Source of the DNA: Paenarthrobacter histidinolovorans
Lineage (GTDB): Bacteria; Actinomycetota; Actinomycetes; Actinomycetales; Micrococcaceae
Assembly: GCF_014647595.1 (NCBI RefSeq)
Contig: NZ_BMPM01000007.1
Coordinates: 124,001-188,000 of the forward strand
Length of the DNA stretch: 64,000 nt
Reading direction: 5' to 3'
The position numbers were made by a program, and so were the translations under genes. Positions 24,767 to 33,133 of the stretch are shown piece by piece (position 1 is the first letter of the stretch; the number at the start of each line of letters is the position of its first letter). Below the pieces are notes generated by a model. The model worked only from the letters and a program-made list of their open reading frames with translations, did no database searches and was not told where the DNA came from.

Positions 24767-25579
24767 CCAAGTATCGAAGATCGTGACCGGCACCGTCCGC
24801 TTGTGGCGCGTCCGGAGGTACTTCTGCTCGATCAGTTCCGCTGCGCCCTCGGTGACTTCGCGGCCTTCGAGGTAGTCGTCAATCTGGTCGTAGGTGATTC
24901 CGAGCTCGTCCTCGTCCGTGCGGCCGGGCTTGTCGTCCAGGAGGTCGGCTGTGGGCACCTTTTCCCAAACGCGTGACGGAGCACCGAGTTCGGCCAGGAG
25001 TGCGCGGTTCTGGCGCTTGTTGAGGCCGAACAGCGGCAGGATGTCCGCACCGCCGTCGCCGAATTTGGTGAAGAAGCCGGTCACGGACTCGGCCCCATGG
25101 TCGGTTCCGATCACCAGGTAGTTGTGTTCGCCGGCCAGTGCGTACTGGGCGATCATCCGTGCGCGGGCCTTGGTGTTGCCCTTGTGGAAGTCGGAAATCG
25201 GGGCGCCGGTGGTTTTCTCGAACTCGTCCTCGAAGCCGTCAACAGCCCGGGAAATGTTGTAAGTCCACTCGGTTTTGGCCTTGATGAAGTCCAACGCTGC
25301 CTGGGCGTCGTCCTCGTCGTGTTGCACGCCGTAGGGGAGGCGGACGGCCACGAAGTTCGCGTCGACGCCTTCGGCTTCCAGTTCCTCAACGGCCAGTTGG
25401 GCGAGGCGGCCGGCCAGCGACGAATCGATGCCGCCCGAAATGCCCAGGACAAAGCCTTTGGTTCCTGTTGCCTTCAAGTAATCCTTCAGGAAGGTGACCC
25501 GTTTGCGGATCTCCTCCGCAGGATCGATCCGGGGCTGGACGCCCATTTCCTCAATGATCTTGGCCTGGAGTTCGCGCAT
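24758..25579 (-). CDS. nadE: NH3-dependent NAD+ synthetase
   Basis: 273 residues. Amidates nicotinic acid adenine dinucleotide to NAD+ with ATP and ammonia. PP-loop ATPase motif [69 protein letters not shown] and the [33 protein letters not shown] loop, all in the order of the E. coli/Bacillus enzymes. No glutaminase domain is present. I place the start at ATG 25579 rather than GTG 25588: the N-terminus then matches the family, and TAGTGT lies 7 bases upstream as in other leaderless genes here. Confidence 0.95.
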   Translation of the reverse strand: MRELQAKIIEEMGVQPRIDPAEEIRKRVTFLKDYLKATGTKGFVLGISGGIDSSLAGRLAQLAVEELEAEGVDANFVAVRLPYGVQHDEDDAQAALDFIKAKTEWTYNISRAVDGFEDEFEKTTGAPISDFHKGNTKARARMIAQYALAGEHNYLVIGTDHGAESVTGFFTKFGDGGADILPLFGLNKRQNRALLAELGAPSRVWEKVPTADLLDDKPGRTDEDELGITYDQIDDYLEGREVTEGAAELIEQKYLRTRHKRTVPVTIFDTWWK

Positions 25580-25586
25580 GTGTTCC

Positions 25587-25616
25587 ACACTAGTCAGCCC
25601 GGTGATGAAGGCTCAA
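25587..25616 (-). promoter_or_regulatory. nadE promoter, probably leaderless
   Basis: -35 TTGAGC (25616-25611), 18-base spacer, -10 TAGTGT (25592-25587), then 7 bases to ATG 25579. Confidence 0.55.
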
Positions 25617-25643
25617 CCATATTGCACACTTCCAGCCTACGTG

Positions 25644-26663
25644 TCAGCTGGTTGGGGACACCGGCCCGGTTGAGCCCCGCACGGTGAGGTGGGTGGGCAT
25701 GACGGCCAGGCGCCGGCTGGAGCCCGCGTGCAGGGGGTCGAGTTGTGCCAGGAGCATGGAGACGGCCACGCGCCCGGCCTGCTCGATCGGGGAGGCCATG
25801 GTGGTGAGGGGTGGATTGCAGAAGTCGGCGCCGAAGATGTCATCGCAGCCCACAATGCTCATGTCTTCGGGAACGCGGATCCCGCGTTCCCTGAGGCGCT
25901 GCAACATGCCGATGGCCAGGAGGTCGTTGAACACGATGCAGGCTGTTGCTCCGGTCCGGGCCGCGGCGTCGGCGGCTGCTGCTCCGGACGTCGTTTTGGG
26001 GGTGAAGGGTCCCACCCGGGAGGTCGTCAGCCCTCGATCGCGGCTTTCGTCTTCGAAAGTCTTCCAGCGTTTGGCGTTTGACCATGACGACGCCGGCCCG
26101 CCGACGTAGCAGATCCTGGTGTGGCCCAGTGATGTCAGGTGTTCAAGGGCCTGGACAACAGCTCCAGGGGTGTCGATGACCACGGTGGGGGCGTTGGCCG
26201 AAGACCTGTTGATGGTGACGATCGCCTGTGAGCTTGCCGCCTCGAGAATCTGGGCATCGGTGAGTCGTGATGCGGCCAGGATGAACCCGTCGGCCGTCCG
26301 TTGCATCTTCTGGAGGGTGTCGGCTTCCATCTCGGCAGACTCTTCAGTGTCCACCAGCAACTGCGTGTAGCCGGCTGCTTTGAGCTGGTTCTGGGTGCCC
26401 CGGATGATGTCGAAGTAGAACGGGTTGGTGACGTCGGGAACCAGGAGGGCGATGGCATTGGTGCGGCCGGAGCTGAGCCCGCGGGCTTGTGAGCTGGGCA
26501 CGTAGTTGAGTTCAGCCGCCACTTTTTCGATGCGTTCGCGGGTGGCTCTGTTCACGCGGTCCGGGTTGGAGAGGGCCCGGGAAACGGTGGACGTGGCCAC
26601 CCCCGCCAGCGCGGCGACGTCCCGGATGGTGGGTGCGGATCCCCGTGCGTTTGTCTCAGCCAT
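25644..26663 (-). CDS. LacI family regulator of the adjacent glucuronate/ABC operon
   Basis: 339 residues. HTH: PTIRDVAALAGVATSTVSRALSNPDRVNRATRERIEKVAAELNYVPSSQARGL with the LacI hinge, then the periplasmic-binding-protein-like sensor (IALLVPDVTNPFYFDIIRG, VTINRSSANAPTVVIDTPG, GHTRICYVGGPASSWSN, CIVFNDLLAIGMLQRLRERGIRVPEDMSIVGCDD). Start ATG 26663 has no Shine-Dalgarno, but TGCAAT lies 6 bases before it with TTGCCA 17 bases further up. It is divergent from the ABC importer operon and the operator at 26694-26707 sits between them. Probably a repressor relieved by a uronate or its glycoside. Confidence 0.92.
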   Translation of the reverse strand: MAETNARGSAPTIRDVAALAGVATSTVSRALSNPDRVNRATRERIEKVAAELNYVPSSQARGLSSGRTNAIALLVPDVTNPFYFDIIRGTQNQLKAAGYTQLLVDTEESAEMEADTLQKMQRTADGFILAASRLTDAQILEAASSQAIVTINRSSANAPTVVIDTPGAVVQALEHLTSLGHTRICYVGGPASSWSNAKRWKTFEDESRDRGLTTSRVGPFTPKTTSGAAAADAAARTGATACIVFNDLLAIGMLQRLRERGIRVPEDMSIVGCDDIFGADFCNPPLTTMASPIEQAGRVAVSMLLAQLDPLHAGSSRRLAVMPTHLTVRGSTGPVSPTS

Positions 26664-26669
26664 AGGAAG

Positions 26670-26707
26670 ATTGCACCATTCATGGCAACTTTTGGCAACC
26701 GCTTGCC
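26670..26707 (-). promoter_or_regulatory. lacI promoter overlapped by a LacI-family operator
   Basis: GGCAACCGCTTGCC (26694-26707) contains CAA-N-CG-N-TTG, the classic LacI-family operator core. It overlaps the -35 TTGCCA (26698-26693) of the leftward lacI promoter, whose -10 TGCAAT is 26675-26670. It also lies 84 bases before the ABC operon start, so it can serve both directions. Confidence 0.7.
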
Positions 26708-26790
26708 GCACCATTGCCGGACTCATAGACTCGATGCCGAAGCCCCTGTGACGTAGACCACTACTGGGCTGTGTATCCAAGGAGGAAACA

Positions 26791-28152
26791 ATGAGGTTTG
26801 CACCATCAGCCAAGCTTGCCGCCGTCGCTCTGACTGCTGCTTTGGCACTGACAGCCTGTGGGGGGAGCGGCAGCAGCACGTCGGCCAGCTCCGGGGGTGC
26901 CGTCGACGGGGCCGGGAAGACATTGAATGTCCTGACCGGCGTCAACAACCAGTATCCGGAAGAGCAGAAGAAGTGGCAGAGTGACATCGCCGCCAAATTC
27001 AAGGAAAAGACCGGCGCTGAGGTGAAGTTCGAAACCTTCGCCTCAGCCAACGATGAACTGACCCGTATCCAAACTTCCGTTGTTTCCGGCCAGGGCCCGG
27101 ACGTCTACAGCCTGGGCACCACCTTCACACCCACCGCCTACGCCACCAAAGCTTTCGTGACCCTTTCCGACGACGACTGGAAGAAGGTCGGCGGGAAGGA
27201 CCGGTTCAACCCTGCCGCGCTGGGCATTTCAGGTCCGGATTCCGAGCACCAGGCGGGCATCCCGTTCGTCAGCCGTCCGTTCGTCATGGCCTACAACAAG
27301 GACCTCTTGGCAGCGGCCGGTATCGAAAAGCCGGCAACCACGTGGGACGAACTCGCCGAGCAAGCCAAGAAGATGACCAACGCCGGCGCAGGAACCTACG
27401 GCCTGGCCACCGGATACAAGGACAACTTTGATCCCTGGAAGTTCATTTGGGCCATGTCCGTTCAGGCAGGCAACCCGCTGGTGGACGGCGACAAGCTGAA
27501 GATGGATGACCCCACCGTCAAGAAGGCCTACGAAACCTACTTCGGCTGGCTCACCAAGGACAAGGTGGTGGATCCGGCAGCGATCGGCTGGAGCAACAGC
27601 AACGCGGTAGCTGCCTTCGCGTCCGGCAAGGCCGGATACCTGATGATGACCACGTCCAGCTCCATTCCCACCCTGGACAAGTCAGCCGTCGCCGGCAAGT
27701 ACGCCTACTCCATCATGCCCACCACGGCTCCGGGCGAATCTTCCCCGAAGGGCGATGGCGACAAGGCCGCGAGCATCCTCTCCGGCGACAACGTAGTGGT
27801 TGCCGACTACTCGCAGCAGAAGGACCTGGCGTTCGCCTACATCGAGCTGATCACTTCCAAGGACGAGCAGCTGAACTACCAGAAGATCTTCGGCGAGCTT
27901 CCCGCCAACGCCGAGGCGCTCGCCTCCCTGACTGATCCGAAGCTGCAACCCATCGCCGATGCCGCCGGCAAGTCGAAGGCAACTCCCTTTACCGGTGCCT
28001 GGGGTGATATCCAGTTGGGTCTCCTCAACGTCACGGTCCAGTCCATCCCGGACCTGGCCAAGGGATCCGTTGACGAGAGCGCCCTGGAATCACGGCTGAA
28101 GGACGCACAGTCCAAGGGCCAGGCTTCCCTCGACCGGGCCGCGAAGTCCTAG
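26791..28152 (+). CDS. ABC sugar transporter, solute-binding lipoprotein
   Basis: 453 residues. Lipoprotein signal with lipobox LTAC (Cys at about 23), then a Gly/Ser linker and a family-1 extracellular solute-binding domain (NVLTGVNNQYPEEQKKWQSDIAAKFKEKTG, SVVSGQGPDVYSLGTTFTP, IPFVSRPFVMAYNKDLLAAAGI). It captures a carbohydrate outside the cell for the 28165/29223 permeases. AAGGAGG directly before ATG gives the strongest ribosome site of the operon. No ATPase is encoded here; such importers commonly use a shared MsiK-like ATPase. Substrate inferred from the downstream uronate genes. Confidence 0.93.
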   Translation: MRFAPSAKLAAVALTAALALTACGGSGSSTSASSGGAVDGAGKTLNVLTGVNNQYPEEQKKWQSDIAAKFKEKTGAEVKFETFASANDELTRIQTSVVSGQGPDVYSLGTTFTPTAYATKAFVTLSDDDWKKVGGKDRFNPAALGISGPDSEHQAGIPFVSRPFVMAYNKDLLAAAGIEKPATTWDELAEQAKKMTNAGAGTYGLATGYKDNFDPWKFIWAMSVQAGNPLVDGDKLKMDDPTVKKAYETYFGWLTKDKVVDPAAIGWSNSNAVAAFASGKAGYLMMTTSSSIPTLDKSAVAGKYAYSIMPTTAPGESSPKGDGDKAASILSGDNVVVADYSQQKDLAFAYIELITSKDEQLNYQKIFGELPANAEALASLTDPKLQPIADAAGKSKATPFTGAWGDIQLGLLNVTVQSIPDLAKGSVDESALESRLKDAQSKGQASLDRAAKS

Positions 28153-28164
28153 GCAGGGTCTCCC

Positions 28165-29226
28165 ATGTCCACTGATTCCTTCAGGGAAATGAAACCCGTG
28201 TCCGGTCCGGCTGCCCATGGGCAGCTGGCCCGGTCCGGGCCACCGGAACCAGCGCTCGACGCCGGTGCCTCGCCGACCACAGGCACAGGAGCCCTCCAGC
28301 CGGCGGGCGGTGGCCGGAAGCCCGTCCGCCGCAAGGGCCTGAGTGAGCGGAACCGTCCACTGTGGATGCTGATCCCCGGCGGCGTCCTGATGTTCGTCAT
28401 CATCGTGGTTCCGCTGTTCCTGGGTATCTACATGTCGGCCCTCAACCTCGACCAGTACTCGCTGCGCAAGTGGGTCAGCGCGCCGTTCATTGGTGTCGAG
28501 AACTTTGTGGAAGCGCTGACGAATTCGCCGCTGCTCCACTCGGTGTGGCTGAGTGTCAGCTATTCACTGATCGCCATGCTGGTGACCCTGCCGTTGGGCA
28601 TCGCCGCGGCTGTTGCAACACAGAATGCCTTCAAGGGCCGCGCACTGGTCCGCTCGATCTTCCTGATCCCCTACGTGCTGCCCTCCTTTGTGGTGGCAAC
28701 GGTATGGCGGACCATGTTCCAGCCGGACGGAGTAGTCAACTCGGCGCTGAACGTCTTCGGGATAGATGGCGGGTTGTGGCTCAACGGACCTCAAACGTAC
28801 TGGACCCTGATCCTGGTCCAGATCTGGGCTTCATGGCCGTTCATTTACCTGCTGGCCCTTTCCGGCCTGCAGTCGGTGGACCACGAAGTCCATGAGGCAT
28901 CGGCGTTGGACGGTGCGCTGTGGTGGAACAAGCTGCGGTATGTAGTCTTCCCGTACCTCAAGGGACCGCTGGCGCTGGCCTTCCTGATCGGCATGCTCCA
29001 CCACATCAACAACTTCACCCTCCCGTTCGTGCTGTTCGGAGTGCCGGCTCCGGCCGACGTCGAAGTGCTTCCGATCCTCACCTACGTCACCAGCTTCCAA
29101 AGCTTCCGCTTCGGCCTCAGTGCCGCCATGGCGTTTGTTTCCCTGGTGTTGATTGCCATTCCACTGTTCATCTACCTGCGCGCCGTCAAGCTGGACGACG
29201 CTGAGACGCCGGGAGGCAAGAAGTGA
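28165..29226 (+). CDS. ABC sugar transporter permease 1 (MalF-like)
   Basis: 353 residues, six predicted membrane helices after a ~65-residue hydrophilic Gly/Pro/Ala-rich N-terminus. Binding-protein-dependent permease signature EASALDGALWWNKLRYVVFPYLKGPLALA (the EAA loop contacting the ATPase). Twelve bases after the binding protein and overlapping the next gene by 4 bases. With the 29223 protein it forms the membrane channel. Confidence 0.92.
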   Translation: MSTDSFREMKPVSGPAAHGQLARSGPPEPALDAGASPTTGTGALQPAGGGRKPVRRKGLSERNRPLWMLIPGGVLMFVIIVVPLFLGIYMSALNLDQYSLRKWVSAPFIGVENFVEALTNSPLLHSVWLSVSYSLIAMLVTLPLGIAAAVATQNAFKGRALVRSIFLIPYVLPSFVVATVWRTMFQPDGVVNSALNVFGIDGGLWLNGPQTYWTLILVQIWASWPFIYLLALSGLQSVDHEVHEASALDGALWWNKLRYVVFPYLKGPLALAFLIGMLHHINNFTLPFVLFGVPAPADVEVLPILTYVTSFQSFRFGLSAAMAFVSLVLIAIPLFIYLRAVKLDDAETPGGKK

Positions 29227-30158
29227 GCGCATCAACCACCTCCGTCCGCGGCACGGCCCGCAGCGGTTCTGGCGGGACCACGTTCAGGCCTGGTTCCAGG
29301 CGGCAGCACGAAGTGACCCGGCTCCTGCCCGGCCCCATGCTGGCGATCATCCTGACAGTCCTGAGCGCAATCGTCCTGATCCCCGTGGCGTACATCTTCC
29401 TGGCCTCGGTCAACTCTGACATCGGTGTGGCCAACGGCGAGTTCTGGCCCTCCACGTTCTCCTTGGAGAACTACACCAAGATCTGGTCCAGCGTCGGTCT
29501 GGCGAAAGGCCTTGGCAACAGTGTCCTGGTAGCGGGGGCCACCGCGGTGGTTTCAGCGGCGATGTCCGTCTCCATTGCCTACGTCCTTGTCCGCTACCAG
29601 TTCCGCGGTCGGCTCTCCATCCTCCGCGGCCTCCTTGCACTGCAGTCGGTCCCGGGAACCCTGATGGTCCTTCCTGTCTTCGTGCTCTTCTCCTCGGCGG
29701 CCAGCTACCTCGGCGTCCAGGTGATCGGCACGCAGTGGGGACTGTTCATCACCTACCTGACGTTCGCGATGCCGTTCTCCACCTGGGTGATGGTCACCTA
29801 TCTGCGCGGCCTTCCGCGCGAACTGGAAGAGGCTGCAAGGATCGACGGCGCCAGCAACCTGGGCGTCCTGGTCCGGATCATCCTGCCGCTCAGCTGGCCC
29901 GGAATCGTGGTCTCGGGAATCTTTGCTTTCCTGCTCGGCTGGAACGATGTCCTCTTTGCCTCGGTGATGACCAGGCCCGACAGCCAGACGGCAGCAGTGG
30001 CACTCCAGGTGTTCGGAGCCTCGCAGGAAGGCGGAGCCATTCCCCTGTACGGGCAAATGATGGCGGCCTCGCTCGTGTGCGCGGCACCCGTCGTGATTCT
30101 CTACCTGATTTTCCAACGTTACCTAGTGGGCGGCCTGACCGCCGGAGGAGTTAAGTAG
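29223..30158 (+). CDS. ABC sugar transporter permease 2 (MalG-like)
   Basis: 311 residues, GTG start overlapping the previous stop (GTGA). Six helices after a basic N-terminal tail; EAA loop EEAARIDGASNLGVLVRIILPLSWPGI. Partner of the 28165 permease. The next gene starts 2 bases after its stop. Confidence 0.92.
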   Translation: MSASTTSVRGTARSGSGGTTFRPGSRRQHEVTRLLPGPMLAIILTVLSAIVLIPVAYIFLASVNSDIGVANGEFWPSTFSLENYTKIWSSVGLAKGLGNSVLVAGATAVVSAAMSVSIAYVLVRYQFRGRLSILRGLLALQSVPGTLMVLPVFVLFSSAASYLGVQVIGTQWGLFITYLTFAMPFSTWVMVTYLRGLPRELEEAARIDGASNLGVLVRIILPLSWPGIVVSGIFAFLLGWNDVLFASVMTRPDSQTAAVALQVFGASQEGGAIPLYGQMMAASLVCAAPVVILYLIFQRYLVGGLTAGGVK

Positions 30159-30160
30159 CA

Positions 30161-31009
30161 ATGACCGGTCCAGCAACAGTCCAGTGGACGCTTTCGGGCT
30201 TCGGAGACGAGATCGACGACGACCCGGTCCTGCAGATCGCAGTCCTTCAGGCTTTGGGGGCGAACCACATTGAAGTCCGCAGCGCATGGGGGACCAACAT
30301 CGTGGATCTCGGTCCTGAACAGTTGGCGGAACTCAAGAAGCTCCTGGACGCAGCGGGCATGGGTGTTTCCGCCATCGCTTCCCCCATCGGCAAGGTGGAT
30401 GTCACGCTTCCGGTGGAGCACGAGGTCGAACGCCTCCGCCGGGCAGCGAACGCCGCCCAGGTTCTTGGCTCCCGCTACATCCGGATCTTCTCCTTCTATT
30501 ACGGAGAAGGCGTGGACGTGCACAGCATCCGGGACGACGTCATCGAGCGGATGCGGGCCTTGGCCGACGTCGCCGAAGAGTCCGGTGTGGTCCTCCTCCA
30601 CGAGAATGAGAAAGATATCTTCGGAGACACCCCTGAACGGGTGCTCGACATCATCGAGTCCGTGAATTCACCGGCCCTGAAAGTCGCGTGGGATCCGGCC
30701 AACTTCGTCCAGGTGGGCGTGAAGCCGTTCGACGAAGGCTACGCCAAGCTCCGTCCCCACCTCGAGTACCTGCAGGTCAAGGACGCACGGTTCGCGGACG
30801 GCGTCGTGGTTCCTGCCGGTGAGGGCGACGGCGATCTGCTCCGCACCGTGGAGGCGTTGAAAGCCGACGGCTTCGTTGGATTCGCGAGTCTCGAACCACA
30901 CTTGGCCGGAGCCCACGGCCTGGGCGGCTTCTCCGGGCCGACCGCTTTCGGGATGGCAGCCCGGGCCTTTGCCAAAGTCGTTAACGAAGCAGGAGTGGAA
31001 ACCAAGTGA
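30161..31009 (+). CDS. Sugar phosphate isomerase/epimerase family TIM barrel 1
   Basis: 282 residues of the xylose-isomerase-like (AP endonuclease 2) superfamily. Metal-site segments are visible: IEVRSAWG (Glu), LLHENEKDIFGDTPE (His, Glu), VAWDPANFVQVG (Asp), YLQVKDAR (lysine/Asp) and FASLEPHLAGA (Glu, His). Such enzymes isomerise, epimerise or cleave keto-sugars with a divalent metal. Its partner in the operon is a Gfo/Idh dehydrogenase overlapping by 4 bases and a second barrel of the same superfamily. The exact reaction cannot be read from sequence. Confidence 0.85.
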   Translation: MTGPATVQWTLSGFGDEIDDDPVLQIAVLQALGANHIEVRSAWGTNIVDLGPEQLAELKKLLDAAGMGVSAIASPIGKVDVTLPVEHEVERLRRAANAAQVLGSRYIRIFSFYYGEGVDVHSIRDDVIERMRALADVAEESGVVLLHENEKDIFGDTPERVLDIIESVNSPALKVAWDPANFVQVGVKPFDEGYAKLRPHLEYLQVKDARFADGVVVPAGEGDGDLLRTVEALKADGFVGFASLEPHLAGAHGLGGFSGPTAFGMAARAFAKVVNEAGVETK

Positions 31010-32202
31010 GCACCGAAACGTCCAACCCCATCCTCAACGTCGCCATTGCCGGTTGCGGCACCATCGGGCGCACGCACGCCGCATCGGTTGCCGAGATTGC
31101 TGATTTGCAGGTCACGGCCCTGGTGGACGAGATCGCCGAAGCCGCAGACGCGTTGGCCCAGCACATCGAAGACCAAGGCGCGGCCCGGCCGGCCACGTTC
31201 CGGAGCGTGGACGAAGCGTTCGCAGGTGCCGACGTCGATCTTGTCATCATCGCCACGCCCAGCGGACTGCACATCGAGCAGGCCTTGGAAGTACTCAACG
31301 CCGGCAAGCATGTGGTGATCGAAAAGCCACTGGACGTGAACCTCAACCGCGCTGACGACATCCTTGCCGCAGCGAAAGCAGCAGAAGAGAAAGGACTGGT
31401 GGCAAGCGTCATCAGCCAGCACCGCTTCGATCCGGCGAGCATCGTGGTGGACGAAGCCCGCCGGGCGGGACGCTTCGGCCGCCTGACGTCGGCCATCGCT
31501 TCCGTGAGCTGGTACCGCAGCCAGGGCTATTACGACTCCGGCGCGTGGCGGGGCACCTGGGCCATGGACGGCGGCGGAGCGGTCATGAACCAGGGCGTCC
31601 ACACGGTGGATCTGCTGCTGTGGTTCCTGGGTACCCCTGTTGAAATCAGCGCCAAAACGGCTCTTCTGGCGCACACCGGTGTTGAAGTTGAGGACACCGC
31701 AGTGGCCACCGTGACGTTCGAATCCGGCGCCCTGGCAGTACTCCACGCCACCACCGCCGCCTACCCGGGGCTGAGCGTCCGGCTGCAGGTTATGGGCAGC
31801 ATGGGATCAGCCGTGATCGACAGCGACAACCTCCAGTTCTTCCACGCAGCCGCCACTGAGGAAGAGACACAGAGCGGACCCATGGGGATGCCCGGCGCCA
31901 GCAACCAGGCCGAGACAGAACTCGCCAGGTTCGCGGACCCGGCGCCGCAATCAAAGCTGGACCCCACCCTTTATCCCGCCGGCCACATCCGCCAATACCG
32001 GGACGTAGTGGATGCCATCCGGAACGGGCGGCCCGCAGGGGTCACCATCGAGGACGCTGTGCGGGCACTGGCCACCGTGCGGGCACTGTACGTTTCGGCC
32101 ACACTGGGCCGCCCCGTGCTCATTGCTGATGTGGTTGCCGGCAAGTACAACGACGTTGAAGTGCGCACCGGCAACGGCCACTTCGAGGAGGTTTCCGCAT
32201 GA
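31006..32202 (+). CDS. Gfo/Idh/MocA family oxidoreductase
   Basis: 398 residues, GTG start overlapping the preceding stop, AGGAG upstream. NAD(P)-binding Rossmann fold with NVAIAGCGTIGRTHAAS, VIIATPSGLHIEQALEVLNAGKHVVIEKPLDVN (the EKP lysine) and a C-terminal alpha/beta substrate domain with DGGGAVMNQGVHTVDLLLW, carrying the catalytic His/Asp region. These enzymes oxidise or reduce sugar hydroxyls, often at C3 of glycosides or on inositols. Flanked by two TIM-barrel isomerases, which suggests a keto-sugar intermediate. Confidence 0.9.
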   Translation: MSTETSNPILNVAIAGCGTIGRTHAASVAEIADLQVTALVDEIAEAADALAQHIEDQGAARPATFRSVDEAFAGADVDLVIIATPSGLHIEQALEVLNAGKHVVIEKPLDVNLNRADDILAAAKAAEEKGLVASVISQHRFDPASIVVDEARRAGRFGRLTSAIASVSWYRSQGYYDSGAWRGTWAMDGGGAVMNQGVHTVDLLLWFLGTPVEISAKTALLAHTGVEVEDTAVATVTFESGALAVLHATTAAYPGLSVRLQVMGSMGSAVIDSDNLQFFHAAATEEETQSGPMGMPGASNQAETELARFADPAPQSKLDPTLYPAGHIRQYRDVVDAIRNGRPAGVTIEDAVRALATVRALYVSATLGRPVLIADVVAGKYNDVEVRTGNGHFEEVSA

Positions 32203-33131
32203 AATTCTCGGTCTTCACGGCCTCCACACCGGAATGGACGCCGCAGGAAGCCGCCACGGAGCTGGCGGCCCAGGGGTGGCACGGCATCGAATGGCGGGTC
32301 ACGGACCAGGCTGAATCGCCGGAACCGGGCTTCTGGGCAGGGAATAAGGCCACCTGGCCCATGAGCGGTCTCGAGGAATCACTGCCTGGGATTACCCGGA
32401 TCACAGCGGATGCCGGCCTGGAATACTCAGGCCTGGGCGGCTACGCCCGTTGTGACAACCACGACGGCGTGGAGCGCGTTCTCGCCGCCACGGCCGCCTT
32501 GGGTGCGCGGCAGGTCAGGGTCAACGTCCTGCCGCTGGGCAATTCCACCATGGGAGGCGGCGAGCCCAGCGGATTGTCCTACCCGGAAGTGTTCGCGGCT
32601 ACCCGGGAACACTACGAGTGGGTGGCCGCACGCGCTGCCCACCATGGCGTCAAGGCACTTGTGGAGTTGCACCACGGGACAGTGACCGCGTCCGCCTCGT
32701 CCGCCCGCCGGCTCCTGGAAGGCCTGGATCCCCAGCATGTGGGCGTCATCCACGACCTCGGCAACCTGCTGATTGAAGGCTGGGAATCGCCGTTGCCCGC
32801 CCTGGAGTTGCTGGGCCCGTACCTGTCACACATCCATGTGAAGAATGCCCGCTGGGTCCGCACGGACGAGCGTGACGAGTCCGGAGCCGCTGTGTGGGTG
32901 AACCAGTGGGCCCCGCTTGCCGAAGGGCAGGGGAGTGTCCTGGCGTACTTCAAAGCCTTGGCCAAGGTCGGTTATGACGACTGGGTGACGGTGGAGGACT
33001 TCTCCACGGACCTTCCCCTTGCCGAGCGCACCGCCGGAAATCTCCAGTACCTGCGCCGGGTAGCAGAGCTGGCCGGACTGTCAGTTCCTGCCAGTGCCGA
33101 TCTCTCCGCCGGTTCCATCCCGAAAGGCTGA
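32199..33131 (+). CDS. Sugar phosphate isomerase/epimerase family TIM barrel 2
   Basis: 310 residues, ATG overlapping the preceding stop (ATGA). Xylose-isomerase-like barrel: HGIEWRVTD, VKALVELHHGTVTASASSARRL (Glu and His), GVIHDLGNLLIEGWE (His, Asp), LSHIHVKNARW (His, Lys) and DDWVTVEDFST (Glu). Only loosely similar to the 30161 protein, so the two are not a recent duplication and probably do different steps or form a two-subunit enzyme. Confidence 0.83.
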   Translation: MKFSVFTASTPEWTPQEAATELAAQGWHGIEWRVTDQAESPEPGFWAGNKATWPMSGLEESLPGITRITADAGLEYSGLGGYARCDNHDGVERVLAATAALGARQVRVNVLPLGNSTMGGGEPSGLSYPEVFAATREHYEWVAARAAHHGVKALVELHHGTVTASASSARRLLEGLDPQHVGVIHDLGNLLIEGWESPLPALELLGPYLSHIHVKNARWVRTDERDESGAAVWVNQWAPLAEGQGSVLAYFKALAKVGYDDWVTVEDFSTDLPLAERTAGNLQYLRRVAELAGLSVPASADLSAGSIPKG

Positions 33132-33133
33132 CC

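Noticed and set aside
25644..27050. Longer 468-residue LacI frame
   Set aside because: The extra N-terminal 129 residues overlap the start of the divergent ABC operon and its operator; the LacI HTH starts just after ATG 26663, which has a fitting promoter.
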